Below, one piece after another: positions 21,073 to 28,319 of a DNA stretch of 64,000 nucleotides. Origin of the DNA: Rhizobium aethiopicum (GTDB taxonomy: Bacteria; Pseudomonadota; Alphaproteobacteria; Rhizobiales; Rhizobiaceae); NCBI RefSeq assembly GCF_900094625.1, contig NZ_FMAJ01000001.1, positions 434,001 through 498,000 of the forward strand. Direction: 5' to 3'. The notes beneath the pieces were generated by a model. It worked only from the letters and a program-made list of their open reading frames with translations, made no database searches and was not told the origin of the DNA. Each line of letters opens with the position of its first letter. Within the stretch, counting starts at the first letter, position 1. A program made the translations under genes and the position numbers.

Positions 21073-22965
21073 CTAGCGGACCGTCGCCTGTTCGGCGAGC
21101 GTCTGGTTGATCTCAGCCCCATACTGCGTCTGCAGCTGGTTGACCATCTGATCGAGGATATCTTCGCCGGCGGCATTGGCCATGGCGGTGATCTGAGCGT
21201 CGCGGTTGTTCAGCACGTCGCCGGTCGGCTGGCTGTTGACCTCGGTGACCTTCATCAGGATCTGCGTCGCGGGATCGCCGCCGACGGCACTTGCCACCGT
21301 ATCGACGGGGCCGGAGAAAGCGGCCTTGACGGCGGCGCGCCCGAGAACCGGATCATCGGTGGAGCGGGTGATGCCGCTTTTGCTTTCGACGGCGATGCCG
21401 AGCGGCGCCGCAATATCGGCCAGGGCGGTGCCCTTTTGCGCCTCGGCCTTCAATTCCTCGGCCTTCTTGGCGAGTTCGGCCTTCTGCTGCTCCGCCGTCC
21501 AGTCCTCGACGGCCTTCTCGCGCACCTCGGCGATCGGGCGGTCCCGGTCCGGTATGATTTCGCGGACATTGAACCAGACATAGCCGTCATTGCCGACCGG
21601 AAGCGGCGACGCATCGACGCCGACCTCGGTCTTGAAGGCTTCGCCGAGCAGCTGCTGCTTGACCGGGATATCCTTGACCTCTTCGCCAGCCTTGTCGGCG
21701 CCGGTCATATCGACGGCGTCGATTGTTACGGCCTTGAGCTTCAACTGGCCGGCAATATCTTCAAGCGTCGCGCCTCCGGCGCGCAGATCTTCGATGCGGT
21801 CGTGAACGTTGATCACTTCCTGAGAGGCATTGGAGAGCGCCAGCTGCTGGCGGATATCTTCCTTGACCTCGTCGAAGTTCTTCACCGTTTCCGGCTTGAT
21901 GTTCGTGATGCGCAGGATGACGGCGCCGAAAGAGCCGTCGACAACCGGCGTCGTGCCGCCGTCTTTCGAAACCGCAAAGGCGGCATCGGCGACGGCCTGG
22001 TCGGGAACCTTGTCCTTGGTGAACTCGCCAAGCAGCACGTCGCTGGCCGTTTTGCCCTGGTCGGCGACCAGCTGATCGAAGCTGGTGCCGCTCTTCAGTG
22101 CCGTTTCGGCGGCGGCGGCAAGATCCTTGCTGGCGAAGGTCAGCTGTTCGATCGTCCGGCTTTCGGGCGTGCGATAAATATCCTTGCCCTTGTCGAAAGC
22201 CTCGCGAATCTGGTCGTCGGTAACGGTCGCGGCGTCGGCGATATCAGCCGGCTGCAGCTTGAGATAGATGATCTTGCGGTATTCCGGCGCGCGGTAGCGC
22301 TGCTTGACGCCCTCGAACCAGGTCGCCAGCACGTCGTCGGCAGGCGCCTTGACCGGCTCGATATTGGCGTTGGTGAGCAGCAGATAGTCGACACTGCGGC
22401 TTTCATCGCCATAGAGCTTCATTGCATCGACCAGCGTCTTCGGCGCGGTAAAGCCGTTGGAAAGGGCATCGACGATCTGGCTGCGGACAGCGACCTTGCT
22501 GCGCTCCTTGATGTAGTCGTCCTGGCGAATGCCGGCATTGCGCAGGCGCGAGACGAACAGCTCGCGGTCGAACTTACCGTTGACGGCCTTGAAGGCCGGA
22601 TCGTCGCCGATCAACTGGGCGAGACGATCCTCGGACAGGCCGAGGTTCATATCTTCGGCGAGCTGGTCGAGGGAAGCGCCGGCGACGAGCTGCGAGAGCA
22701 CCTGCTGTTCGACGCCGAAGGCGCGGGCCTGCTCCGGGGTAAGACGCATACCGAACTGCTGGCCGAGGCTCGCCACCTGGCGCTGATAGGCGAGGTGGAA
22801 TTCGTTGACATCAACCTGCTGGTCGCCGACGGTCACAACCGTCGTGCTGTTGCCGCCTGATATCAGCTCACGCGACACGCCCCAGATGCCGAAGGAGGCG
22901 ACCAAGAGAAGCAGGAGCAGCTTGGCAACCCAGGTCTGAGCAGCTCTTCTCAGAAAATGGAACAT
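21073..22965 (-). CDS. ppiD: Membrane-anchored periplasmic peptidyl-prolyl isomerase (PpiD-like)
   Basis: A 630-residue protein with an N-terminal transmembrane anchor ([20 protein letters not shown]) and a periplasmic SurA-like chaperone domain ([35 protein letters not shown]). A rotamase/PPIC-type domain lies around 265-385, with further SurA-type helices at the C-terminus. It should help folding of exported proteins emerging from the Sec translocon. The start at 22965 puts the anchor at the right place. It heads the leftward trp/moa gene run. Confidence 0.9.
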   Translation of the reverse strand: MFHFLRRAAQTWVAKLLLLLLVASFGIWGVSRELISGGNSTTVVTVGDQQVDVNEFHLAYQRQVASLGQQFGMRLTPEQARAFGVEQQVLSQLVAGASLDQLAEDMNLGLSEDRLAQLIGDDPAFKAVNGKFDRELFVSRLRNAGIRQDDYIKERSKVAVRSQIVDALSNGFTAPKTLVDAMKLYGDESRSVDYLLLTNANIEPVKAPADDVLATWFEGVKQRYRAPEYRKIIYLKLQPADIADAATVTDDQIREAFDKGKDIYRTPESRTIEQLTFASKDLAAAAETALKSGTSFDQLVADQGKTASDVLLGEFTKDKVPDQAVADAAFAVSKDGGTTPVVDGSFGAVILRITNIKPETVKNFDEVKEDIRQQLALSNASQEVINVHDRIEDLRAGGATLEDIAGQLKLKAVTIDAVDMTGADKAGEEVKDIPVKQQLLGEAFKTEVGVDASPLPVGNDGYVWFNVREIIPDRDRPIAEVREKAVEDWTAEQQKAELAKKAEELKAEAQKGTALADIAAPLGIAVESKSGITRSTDDPVLGRAAVKAAFSGPVDTVASAVGGDPATQILMKVTEVNSQPTGDVLNNRDAQITAMANAAGEDILDQMVNQLQTQYGAEINQTLAEQATVR

Positions 22966-23127
22966 GGAAACGCAAACCTCGCAGTATTCATTGACCCGCG
23001 CGCGGGCAGACATCCGACGTTCCTTAGAACAAAGCCGACAGGAAATGAAGGGTTGTCACGCGAAAAGCTGCGCAGGGCTGCGATGGTGACGCAAGGCGTT
23101 GATGGCGAACAAAAGATCGGCTCCGGC

Positions 23128-23153
23128 GGAACCTTTCAGGCCGCCATTTCGTT
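23128..23153 (+). promoter_or_regulatory. EcfG/RpoE2-type general stress promoter
   Basis: GGAAC (23128-23132), 17 bases, then CGTT (23150-23153). This matches exactly the alphaproteobacterial general stress sigma factor consensus GGAAC-N16/17-CGTT. A start site near 23160 would leave a leader of about 25 bases before the DUF883 gene. Confidence 0.7.
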
Positions 23154-23184
23154 GATGCGGCATCCCATGAAACAGGAGCAGACC

Positions 23185-23466
23185 ATGGCAGAATTGAAAA
23201 CCGCTTCCGCCGAATCCACCGCTGCGCGCGTCAAGGCGGATATTGCAGCAGACGATCTGTCGGCGCAGGTAACGGCACTCCGCGAAGATCTCTCCAGACT
23301 GACGGACAGTGTGCGGGCGCTGGGACAGGGGGCAAAGTCGGTGGTTACGGACGAAGCTTCGCTGATGACGGAACGGTTGCGCGACAAGGTTCGCGAAGAA
23401 CCGATCATGGCGCTCGCGGTGACGGCGGGCATCGCCTATTTGTTCGGCCTTTTGAGCCGCCGCTGA
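23185..23466 (+). CDS. DUF883 family (ElaB/YqjD-like) membrane-anchored stress protein
   Basis: A 93-residue protein: a long amphipathic helical region (about 10-70, including LSAQVTALREDLSRLTDSVRALG) and a C-terminal transmembrane anchor PIMALAVTAGIAYLFGLLSRR. This is the layout of ElaB/YqjD proteins, which in E. coli tether ribosomes to the membrane in stationary phase. AGGAG precedes the ATG at 23185. A consensus EcfG promoter lies upstream, so general stress control is likely. Confidence 0.85.
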   Translation: MAELKTASAESTAARVKADIAADDLSAQVTALREDLSRLTDSVRALGQGAKSVVTDEASLMTERLRDKVREEPIMALAVTAGIAYLFGLLSRR

Positions 23467-23482
23467 AAGGCCTTCGACAGAC

Positions 23483-23511
23483 AAAAGCCGGACGCGAAAC
23501 GCCCGGCTTTG
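23483..23511. terminator. Bidirectional terminator hairpin
   Basis: AAAGCCGG (23484-23491) pairs with CCGGCTTT (23503-23510) around a 11-base loop. It sits between the convergent DUF883 and GlsB genes, and the A/T-rich stem ends can serve both directions. Confidence 0.65.
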
Positions 23512-23533
23512 GATTCACGTCTTCAGCAGTAGG

Positions 23534-23788
23534 TCAGCGGCGGATGACGCGCCCGAGGGCGATCAGAATGCAGGCACCGACGAAGCCGGTGATGAGATAG
23601 CCCAGCCAGCCGGCGAGCGGCTGAATGTTCAACAGACCCAGAATCCAGTTGGCGACGATTGCGCCGACGATCCCGAGCAATATGTTCATAAGCAGGCCCA
23701 TGCTGCTGCTCATGACCTTTTCCGCCAGCCATCCGGCGATGCCGCCGATGATGATGGCTGCAATCCAACCCACGCCTGCGTCTTCCAT
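23534..23788 (-). CDS. GlsB/YeaQ/YmgE family stress-response membrane protein
   Basis: An 84-residue protein with three hydrophobic helices and Gly motifs typical of the family: GWIAAIIIGGIAGWLAEKVM, LLMNILLGIVGAIVANWILG and GWLGYLITGFVGACILIAL. These transglycosylase-associated-named proteins have no known enzyme activity and are stress-induced. An AGGAGG site fixes the ATG at 23788. Upstream, a GGAAC-N18-TT element overlaps the terminator of the preceding gene. Confidence 0.9.
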   Translation of the reverse strand: MEDAGVGWIAAIIIGGIAGWLAEKVMSSSMGLLMNILLGIVGAIVANWILGLLNIQPLAGWLGYLITGFVGACILIALGRVIRR

Positions 23789-23819
23789 GGTAATCCCTCC
23801 TGGTGAAACGACTCGCAAC

Positions 23820-23844
23820 AATGCACGAAACGAAAAAAAGTTCC
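23820..23844 (-). promoter_or_regulatory. Possible RpoE2-type promoter overlapping a terminator
   Basis: On the minus strand GGAAC (23844-23840), 18 bases, then TT (23821-23820) fits the looser GGAAC-N18/19-TT pattern known for S. meliloti RpoE2. The -10 reads CATT rather than CGTT. The GGAAC is also the 3' arm of the upstream gene's terminator stem. Confidence 0.4.
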
Positions 23845-23860
23845 ACTCCTGGAGGAACTT
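23828..23860 (-). terminator. Rho-independent terminator of the 38-residue membrane peptide gene
   Basis: On the minus strand AAGTTCC and GGAACTT form a perfect 7-bp stem around TCCAGGAGT, followed directly by a run of seven T. It lies 7 bases after the stop of the small gene at 23867-23983. Confidence 0.75.
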
Positions 23861-23866
23861 AAGCGC

Positions 23867-23983
23867 TCACGGATGCAGCAGGGTGACCGGCGTCTCGAGC
23901 AGGTAGGCGGCGAACTGGAACAGCAAGCCGGCTATAGCTAGAAATGCGAAGCTGAATGGCATGATCAGGCTTTTGCTAAACAT
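23867..23983 (-). CDS. 38-residue membrane peptide
   Basis: A short gene with a near-perfect ribosome binding site (AAGGAGAGG) and its own terminator, so it is likely real. The protein begins MFSKSLIMPFSFAFLAIAGL, continues LLFQFAAYLL and ends ETPVTLLHP: one transmembrane helix with a short polar tail. No function is recognised. It lies immediately upstream of the GlsB-type stress gene on the same strand, but the terminator separates the two. A plausible sigma-70-like TTGCGC-N16-TATGCT lies upstream. Confidence 0.65.
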   Translation of the reverse strand: MFSKSLIMPFSFAFLAIAGLLFQFAAYLLETPVTLLHP

Positions 23984-24302
23984 TTTTCCCCTCTCCTTTC
24001 AGTAAAGCATAAGCCCAATTGGAGGTTGCGCAAGATTATTACTAATGATTGGTTAAGCACGGTATTTAAATAAAGTTATAAATAACTATAAAGGATGCGT
24101 TTTACACCCAGCGACAAAACTAAATGCCCGAATAACGGGCACATCTCCCGGCATCGGTCAAATATTTCAACGTTCCTGTGAATTTTCACCTGAAAGAGGT
24201 CTGGCCGCGACCTAACGCAGAGCGAGACATGCACCAATTCGGCGCAGGTGCCGGCACCGGCTCAATAGCCGATTTGGCGTCCGGCTTGCGGCGGATTGAT
24301 TT

Positions 24303-24325
24303 TGACGCGCACTGCGTCATTTTTT
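24303..24325 (+). terminator. Orphan terminator-like hairpin
   Basis: TGACGC (24303-24308) and GCGTCA (24314-24319) flank a 5-base loop and are followed by six T. No convincing gene lies upstream on this strand. It may end a small RNA transcribed from the AT-rich stretch at 24030-24110, or be leader structure of the entericidin gene 32 bases downstream. Confidence 0.4.
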
Positions 24326-24356
24326 CCTTGAATTCGGTTCAATCAGGGAAGACTCG

Positions 24357-24511
24357 ATGCCAACAGCTGCAATCGCCATCGCCTGCCTCTGCCTGCTCAC
24401 GCTTTCCGGCTGCGGCAGTACCGCAAAGGGTTGAAAAAGGATGGACAGGAGGCGAGCCACGCAATGGACAATGCGAGCCATCGGGTGCTCTCGGCCGGCG
24501 CCAAGAAGTGA
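24357..24511 (+). pseudogene. Entericidin-like lipoprotein gene with a -1 frame break
   Basis: The ATG at 24357, with AGGGA upstream, opens MPTAAIAIACLCLLTLSGCG, a lipoprotein signal with lipobox LSGC, then STAKG and a TGA at 24432. In the -1 frame the protein continues LKKDGQEASHAMDNASHRVL and SAGAKK to a TGA at 24509, which is the expected second half of an EcnA/EcnB-like entericidin (about 51 residues). The break falls at A-AAG-GGT-TGA (24425-24434). This is either loss of one G from a G-run or a programmed -1 frameshift, since the heptamer has the X-XXY-YYZ form. Entericidins are small membrane-bound toxin/antidote lipoproteins. Confidence 0.6.
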
Positions 24512-24557
24512 CGGCAACAACGCGGCAGCCATCGTCGCCACGCGGCAAGGCTCGCAT

Positions 24558-24590
24558 GAAAAAAGCCCGCCTGGGGTGAGGCGGGCTTGG
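24558..24590. terminator. Strong hairpin with flanking A/T runs
   Basis: AAGCCCGCCT pairs with AGGCGGGCTT around a short GGGGTG loop, with AAAA on one side. It lies after the entericidin-like gene. On the minus strand the A-run becomes T, so it could also terminate leftward transcription from the 24716-24832 gene. Confidence 0.65.
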
Positions 24591-24715
24591 CATAACAGAG
24601 AGAATGGACGGACGGAAACCGTCCCGACTATTAGAGCATTTCCTTGAGGAAGCGGCCGTACGTCATTCGACGTAACCGCAACCGAAGGGTTCCGGCAGCG
24701 GCCGCCAGGATCGGG

Positions 24716-24832
24716 TCAGAAGTTGCCCCAATTCTGGGCGCGGGCACGGGCGCGAATAATCCGGTATTCGCGACCGCCATAGAGCGAACCGATGGTCAGC
24801 AGAAGTGTCAGAACATCCCAGATGATATGCAT
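24716..24832 (-). CDS. 38-residue membrane peptide
   Basis: A short gene with a GAGAGGA ribosome binding site 5 bases before the ATG (24832). It encodes one hydrophobic helix, MHIIWDVLTLLLTIGSLYGG, then a basic tail REYRIIRARARAQNWGNF. The arginine-rich cytoplasmic tail next to a single helix resembles small membrane regulatory peptides, but I recognise no family. It stands alone, and the 24558-24590 hairpin could terminate it. Confidence 0.5.
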   Translation of the reverse strand: MHIIWDVLTLLLTIGSLYGGREYRIIRARARAQNWGNF

Positions 24833-25055
24833 GTTATCCTCTCAGGGTTGGACGGCTCTACCGTCGATCGGTGAAGGTACAATAGCAATCTTTCAAACCT
24901 GCTTATATGACAAGAAATCGGGATGAGCGGGGAAGCGGGCAGGCCGCTTGCGAAGGAGAGGGGCGCCGCCGCCCTCGCGCATCTTGCGCGAATTCGAAAA
25001 GTTACAGCGTCCTTTGCGCGTCTGATAACACGCGTAGCGCTGTGGGAGCAGAGAC

Positions 25056-25085
25056 ATGAACAAATCAGCCGACAGCAGCCCATGA
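25056..25085 (+). CDS. Nine-codon upstream reading frame coupled to the transglutaminase gene
   Basis: ATG at 25056 preceded by GGGAGCAGAG encodes MNKSADSSP and stops at TGA 25083-25085. The stop overlaps the transglutaminase ATG (25082) as ATGA. The transglutaminase gene has no clear ribosome binding site of its own, so translation of this short frame may deliver ribosomes to it. Chance cannot be excluded at this length. Confidence 0.35.
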   Translation: MNKSADSSP

Positions 25086-25975
25086 CGATTTTCTCCGTCC
25101 GCCACATCACGTCCTATCGTTACCGCAGGGCAGTCGATTTCGGCGAGCACCGCCTGATGTTCCGGCCGCGCGACAGTTTCGACCAGCGGCTGATCGAGGC
25201 GTCGCTGACGACCTATCCGGAGCAAAGTCATGTGCGCTGGATCCACGATGTTTTCGGCAATTGCGTGGCGCTCGTCGATTTTTTGCGGCCGTCGTCCGAG
25301 CTTCGTTTCGAAACCTGGATCACGCTCGATCACACGCCGCAGCTCGCCCCGGACATTCGGATCGATGAGGCGGCGCTGACCTATCCCTTCGCCTACGACA
25401 AGGACGAAATCGCCGACCTCGCGCCGGCGATGCAGCGCCATTATCCCGATCCCGGTGATGAGGTCGGCCGCTGGGCGGGCCGGTTCGTGCGCCAGGGACA
25501 CCGGACGGAGACCGGGCACCTGCTGATGACGCTCTGTTATGCGATCCGGGAAAGCTTTGCCTATGCACGGCGCCATGAACATGGCACGCAGACGCCACTG
25601 CAGACCTTGCAGCTTCGCTCCGGCACCTGCCGGGATTTCGCACTTCTGATGATGGAAGCGGCACGCACGCTCGGCCTGGCGGCGCGGTTCGTCACCGGCT
25701 ATGTCTACGTCCCCGACCGGGACGGCTCCACGGTGCTCGGCGGCGGCTCCACGCATGCATGGTGCCAGGTCTATCTTCCCGGAGCCGGCTGGGCAGAGTT
25801 CGATCCGACCAACGGCATCGTCGGCAACCGCGACCTCATCCGCGTGGCGGTTGCCCGCGACCCGCGCCAAGCGGTTCCTTTGAGCGGCAGCTATGACGGA
25901 GAGGGATCGGATTTCGACGGCATGACGGTGCAGGTCAACGTGACCACGCGGCAGGCGTGGCTTACCGAGGGGTAA
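25082..25975 (+). CDS. Transglutaminase-like family protein
   Basis: A 297-residue protein with an N-terminal beta-sandwich typical of bacterial transglutaminase-like proteins (SVRHITSYRYRRAVDFGEHRLMF) and a papain-fold catalytic domain. The triad is visible: Cys in RSGTCRDFALLMM (about 182), His in STHAWCQVY (about 224) and Asp in EFDPTNG (about 241). Members are usually proteases or amidases rather than true crosslinkers. No signal peptide is seen. It is followed by a second transglutaminase-like gene with an altered site, on the same strand but behind its own stress promoter. Confidence 0.88.
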   Translation: MTIFSVRHITSYRYRRAVDFGEHRLMFRPRDSFDQRLIEASLTTYPEQSHVRWIHDVFGNCVALVDFLRPSSELRFETWITLDHTPQLAPDIRIDEAALTYPFAYDKDEIADLAPAMQRHYPDPGDEVGRWAGRFVRQGHRTETGHLLMTLCYAIRESFAYARRHEHGTQTPLQTLQLRSGTCRDFALLMMEAARTLGLAARFVTGYVYVPDRDGSTVLGGGSTHAWCQVYLPGAGWAEFDPTNGIVGNRDLIRVAVARDPRQAVPLSGSYDGEGSDFDGMTVQVNVTTRQAWLTEG

Positions 25976-26069
25976 TGGCCGATTGCCCCCGGGGGCAATG
26001 TGCACTGCCCGCGGCGTTATGAACCGGCCTTTGCCGGGAGATGCGCGATATGACAGTTGCGCGTCCGCG

Positions 26070-26094
26070 GGAACCGGGTAGCGCGACCAACGTT
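26070..26094 (+). promoter_or_regulatory. EcfG/RpoE2-type general stress promoter
   Basis: GGAAC (26070-26074), 16 bases, then CGTT (26091-26094) matches the general stress consensus exactly. A start near 26101 would give a leader of about 38 bases to the transglutaminase-like gene at 26139. Confidence 0.7.
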
Positions 26095-26138
26095 CCATAC
26101 TCACCTCCACCCATCCGGGGAGGGACGAGGAAGCCACA

Positions 26139-26945
26139 ATGAAGATACGCGCCGGGTTTCATCTGGGCTATGAATGCATACAGCCGACGCCGATGCTGCT
26201 GGTCCTCAACATTCATCCCTCCCGTCGCGCCGATCTTTTGAGCGAGCAGATCCTGACATTCGACCGACCGATCGAAGCCTGGGAATATACCGATGGGTTC
26301 GGCAATGCTTGCAGCCGGATCGTCGCTCCCCCTGGGCTGACGACGATTTCTACCGAGTTCGAGATCTACGACACGGGGCAAGCCGACATCGTTCCTATCC
26401 AGGCCGTGCAGCACGCGATCAAGGATCTGCCCGACGAGGTGCTCGTCTTCCTGCTCGGCAGCCGCTACTGCGACATAGACAGGCTTTCGGACTTCGCCTG
26501 GGCAACCTTCTCATCAACGCCGCCCGGTTGGGCGCGCGTACAGGCGATCTGTGATTTCGTGCATAACCACATCACCTTCGACTATCAGAAGGCCGACGTT
26601 CTCAGAACCGCGCATGGCGGCTTCACCGACAAGAGCGGCGTCTGCCGCGACTTCGCCCATCTCGCCATCGCGCTTTGCCGATGCATGAATATTCCTGCTC
26701 GATATTGCACGGGCTATCTCGGCGATATCGGCGTTCCGGCCGACCCCAATCCAATGGATTTCAGCGCCTGGTTCGAGGTCTTTCTCGGTGGTCACTGGCA
26801 CACGGTCGATGCCCGCCACAACACGCCGCGTATCGGCAGAATTCTGATTGCAACGGGCCGAGATGCCACCGACGTCGCGATGTCGACGGCTTTCGGCCCG
26901 GCGACGCTTTCCCGCTTCGAGGTGATCACCGAAGAAGTTCCGTAA
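26139..26945 (+). CDS. Transglutaminase-like protein with catalytic His replaced by Ser
   Basis: A 268-residue protein. The N-terminal sandwich is MKIRAGFHLGYECIQPTPML. The core has Cys169 in KSGVCRDFAHLAIALCRC and an Asp in VDARHNTPRIG, but the usual H-A-W motif reads F-S-A-W-F-E-V, with Ser209 at the His position. This substitution agrees with family members I recall from rhizobia, so it is probably a subfamily trait. The protein may be non-catalytic or use another base. The upstream EcfG promoter suggests stress induction. Confidence 0.82.
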   Translation: MKIRAGFHLGYECIQPTPMLLVLNIHPSRRADLLSEQILTFDRPIEAWEYTDGFGNACSRIVAPPGLTTISTEFEIYDTGQADIVPIQAVQHAIKDLPDEVLVFLLGSRYCDIDRLSDFAWATFSSTPPGWARVQAICDFVHNHITFDYQKADVLRTAHGGFTDKSGVCRDFAHLAIALCRCMNIPARYCTGYLGDIGVPADPNPMDFSAWFEVFLGGHWHTVDARHNTPRIGRILIATGRDATDVAMSTAFGPATLSRFEVITEEVP

Positions 26946-26967
26946 GAGAAGCCGCCGCAGGCGGATC

Positions 26968-27192
26968 CTAAGCCTTCTTGAGGAATTCGGTTTTCAGCAC
27001 AAGGCCTTTGACCTGTTTGGTGTTGCACTCGATCTCGCCGGGATTGTCGGTCAGGCGAATGGCCTTGACCAACGTTCCGCGCTTCAGCGTCTCCGAGGTG
27101 CCCTTGACCTTGAGGTCTTTGATCAGTGTCACGGAATCGCCATCGTGAAGCTGGCTTCCGTTGCTGTCCTTTACAATAATGTCCCCGGCCAT
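26968..27192 (-). CDS. PhnA-domain (YjdM-like) protein
   Basis: A 74-residue protein: MAGDIIVKDSNGSQLHDGDSVTL, then IKDLKVKGTSETLKRGTLVKAIRLT and EIECNTKQVKGLVLKTEFLKK. This matches the C-terminal PhnA/YjdM domain, an SH3-like fold. The N-terminal zinc ribbon of full-length YjdM is absent, which is common in alphaproteobacteria. Despite the alkylphosphonate-utilisation name, a direct role in phosphonate use is not established. GAGGA precedes the ATG. Confidence 0.85.
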   Translation of the reverse strand: MAGDIIVKDSNGSQLHDGDSVTLIKDLKVKGTSETLKRGTLVKAIRLTDNPGEIECNTKQVKGLVLKTEFLKKA

Positions 27193-27243
27193 GATGTCCT
27201 CGCTTGATGATGCGGGAGGGGAAATCACGACGACACGGGATAG

Positions 27244-28191
27244 TCAATCGCCGGCCCCGGGCCGTCCCATCCGATCCTCGGTTTCCTGGGCTCTCCAAGG
27301 GGTGGCTGCACAGACCTCACGAACACAGCTGCGCAGCCAGCGATGCGCGGGATCGGCATCCATCCTCGGGTGCCAGAGCAGTGAAACCGTGAGCTCCGGC
27401 GTCGGAACGGGAAGACGGAAACTGTGCATTCCCGCTCGCAAGGCTGCCGTGTGCCGTTCAGGGACGCTCGCGACCAGGTCAGACGCGCGGGCGAGGGCCA
27501 GCGCGGTGGAAAAGCCGCCGACGATGGTGGCGACCTGCCGTTCCAGCCCGAGCGCATGCAGAGCGTCATCGATGGCTCCTTTGTCGAGTCCGCGCCGCGA
27601 GACGGCGATGTGGCCACCGGCCGCGTAACGGGAGGGCGTGATTTCATCCCCGCAAAGTGGATGCCCCACGCGCACGACGCCGATGAACCGGTCGTGGAAC
27701 AAGGCCTGCGCCCGCACCTCCGGTCCCATCGTCTCGCCGACGACACCGGTTTCCAGATCAACGCTTCCGTCACGCAACGGCGCGCTGTCCTTGTCCGGTT
27801 TCTGGACGAAGCGCAGCCTCACACCAGGGGCTTGCTCGCTAAGGCGAGCGATGAGGCCGGGGCCGAAGCTCTCGGCAAATCCTTCGCTTGCGCGCAGCGT
27901 GAATGTCCGAACGAGCCGGCCGATGTCAAGCGCTTCGGCAGGTCGCAGAACCGCCCGACCTTCCTCGACGATGCGGCCGACCCGCTCGCGCAGTTCGAGC
28001 GCCCGGGGTGTCGGAACCAGGCCGCGGCCGGCGCGCACCAGCAACGGATCGCCGGTAGCCTGGCGCAATCGTGCCAGCGCCCGGCTCATTGCCGATGGGC
28101 TGAGCCGCAGCCGCTCGGCCGCACGGGCAACGCTGCCTTCGGCGAGCAGGACATCCAGGGTGACAAGCAGGTTGAGGTCAGGGGTCGACAT
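27244..28191 (-). CDS. LysR-family transcriptional regulator
   Basis: A 315-residue regulator. The N-terminal helix-turn-helix is LNLLVTLDVLLAEGSVARAAERLRLSPSAMSRALARLR, followed by the LysR linker helix and an effector-binding domain (FTLRASEGFAESFGPGLI onward). The DLNLL start resembles the NodD/NahR-like branch. It is divergent from an MFS exporter across 128 bases, the usual layout for a regulator controlling its neighbour. The effector is unknown. Confidence 0.9.
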   Translation of the reverse strand: MSTPDLNLLVTLDVLLAEGSVARAAERLRLSPSAMSRALARLRQATGDPLLVRAGRGLVPTPRALELRERVGRIVEEGRAVLRPAEALDIGRLVRTFTLRASEGFAESFGPGLIARLSEQAPGVRLRFVQKPDKDSAPLRDGSVDLETGVVGETMGPEVRAQALFHDRFIGVVRVGHPLCGDEITPSRYAAGGHIAVSRRGLDKGAIDDALHALGLERQVATIVGGFSTALALARASDLVASVPERHTAALRAGMHSFRLPVPTPELTVSLLWHPRMDADPAHRWLRSCVREVCAATPWRAQETEDRMGRPGAGD

Positions 28192-28319
28192 CCAAGCGGT
28201 ATAACACGGTTTTCCGGTGATGTGGCGCCAAACGCACGAATGAAATGCAAATGCTGCGCATTCCGCCATGCCGGTGCCAGAGCTACGCTTCGATGGCTCC
28301 GTTTCAGGAGCGTCAATAC

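Noticed and set aside
19646..21076. Long open frame opposite trpC and trpD
   Set aside because: trpC and trpD are unmistakable on the other strand, and the antisense protein shows only skewed composition.
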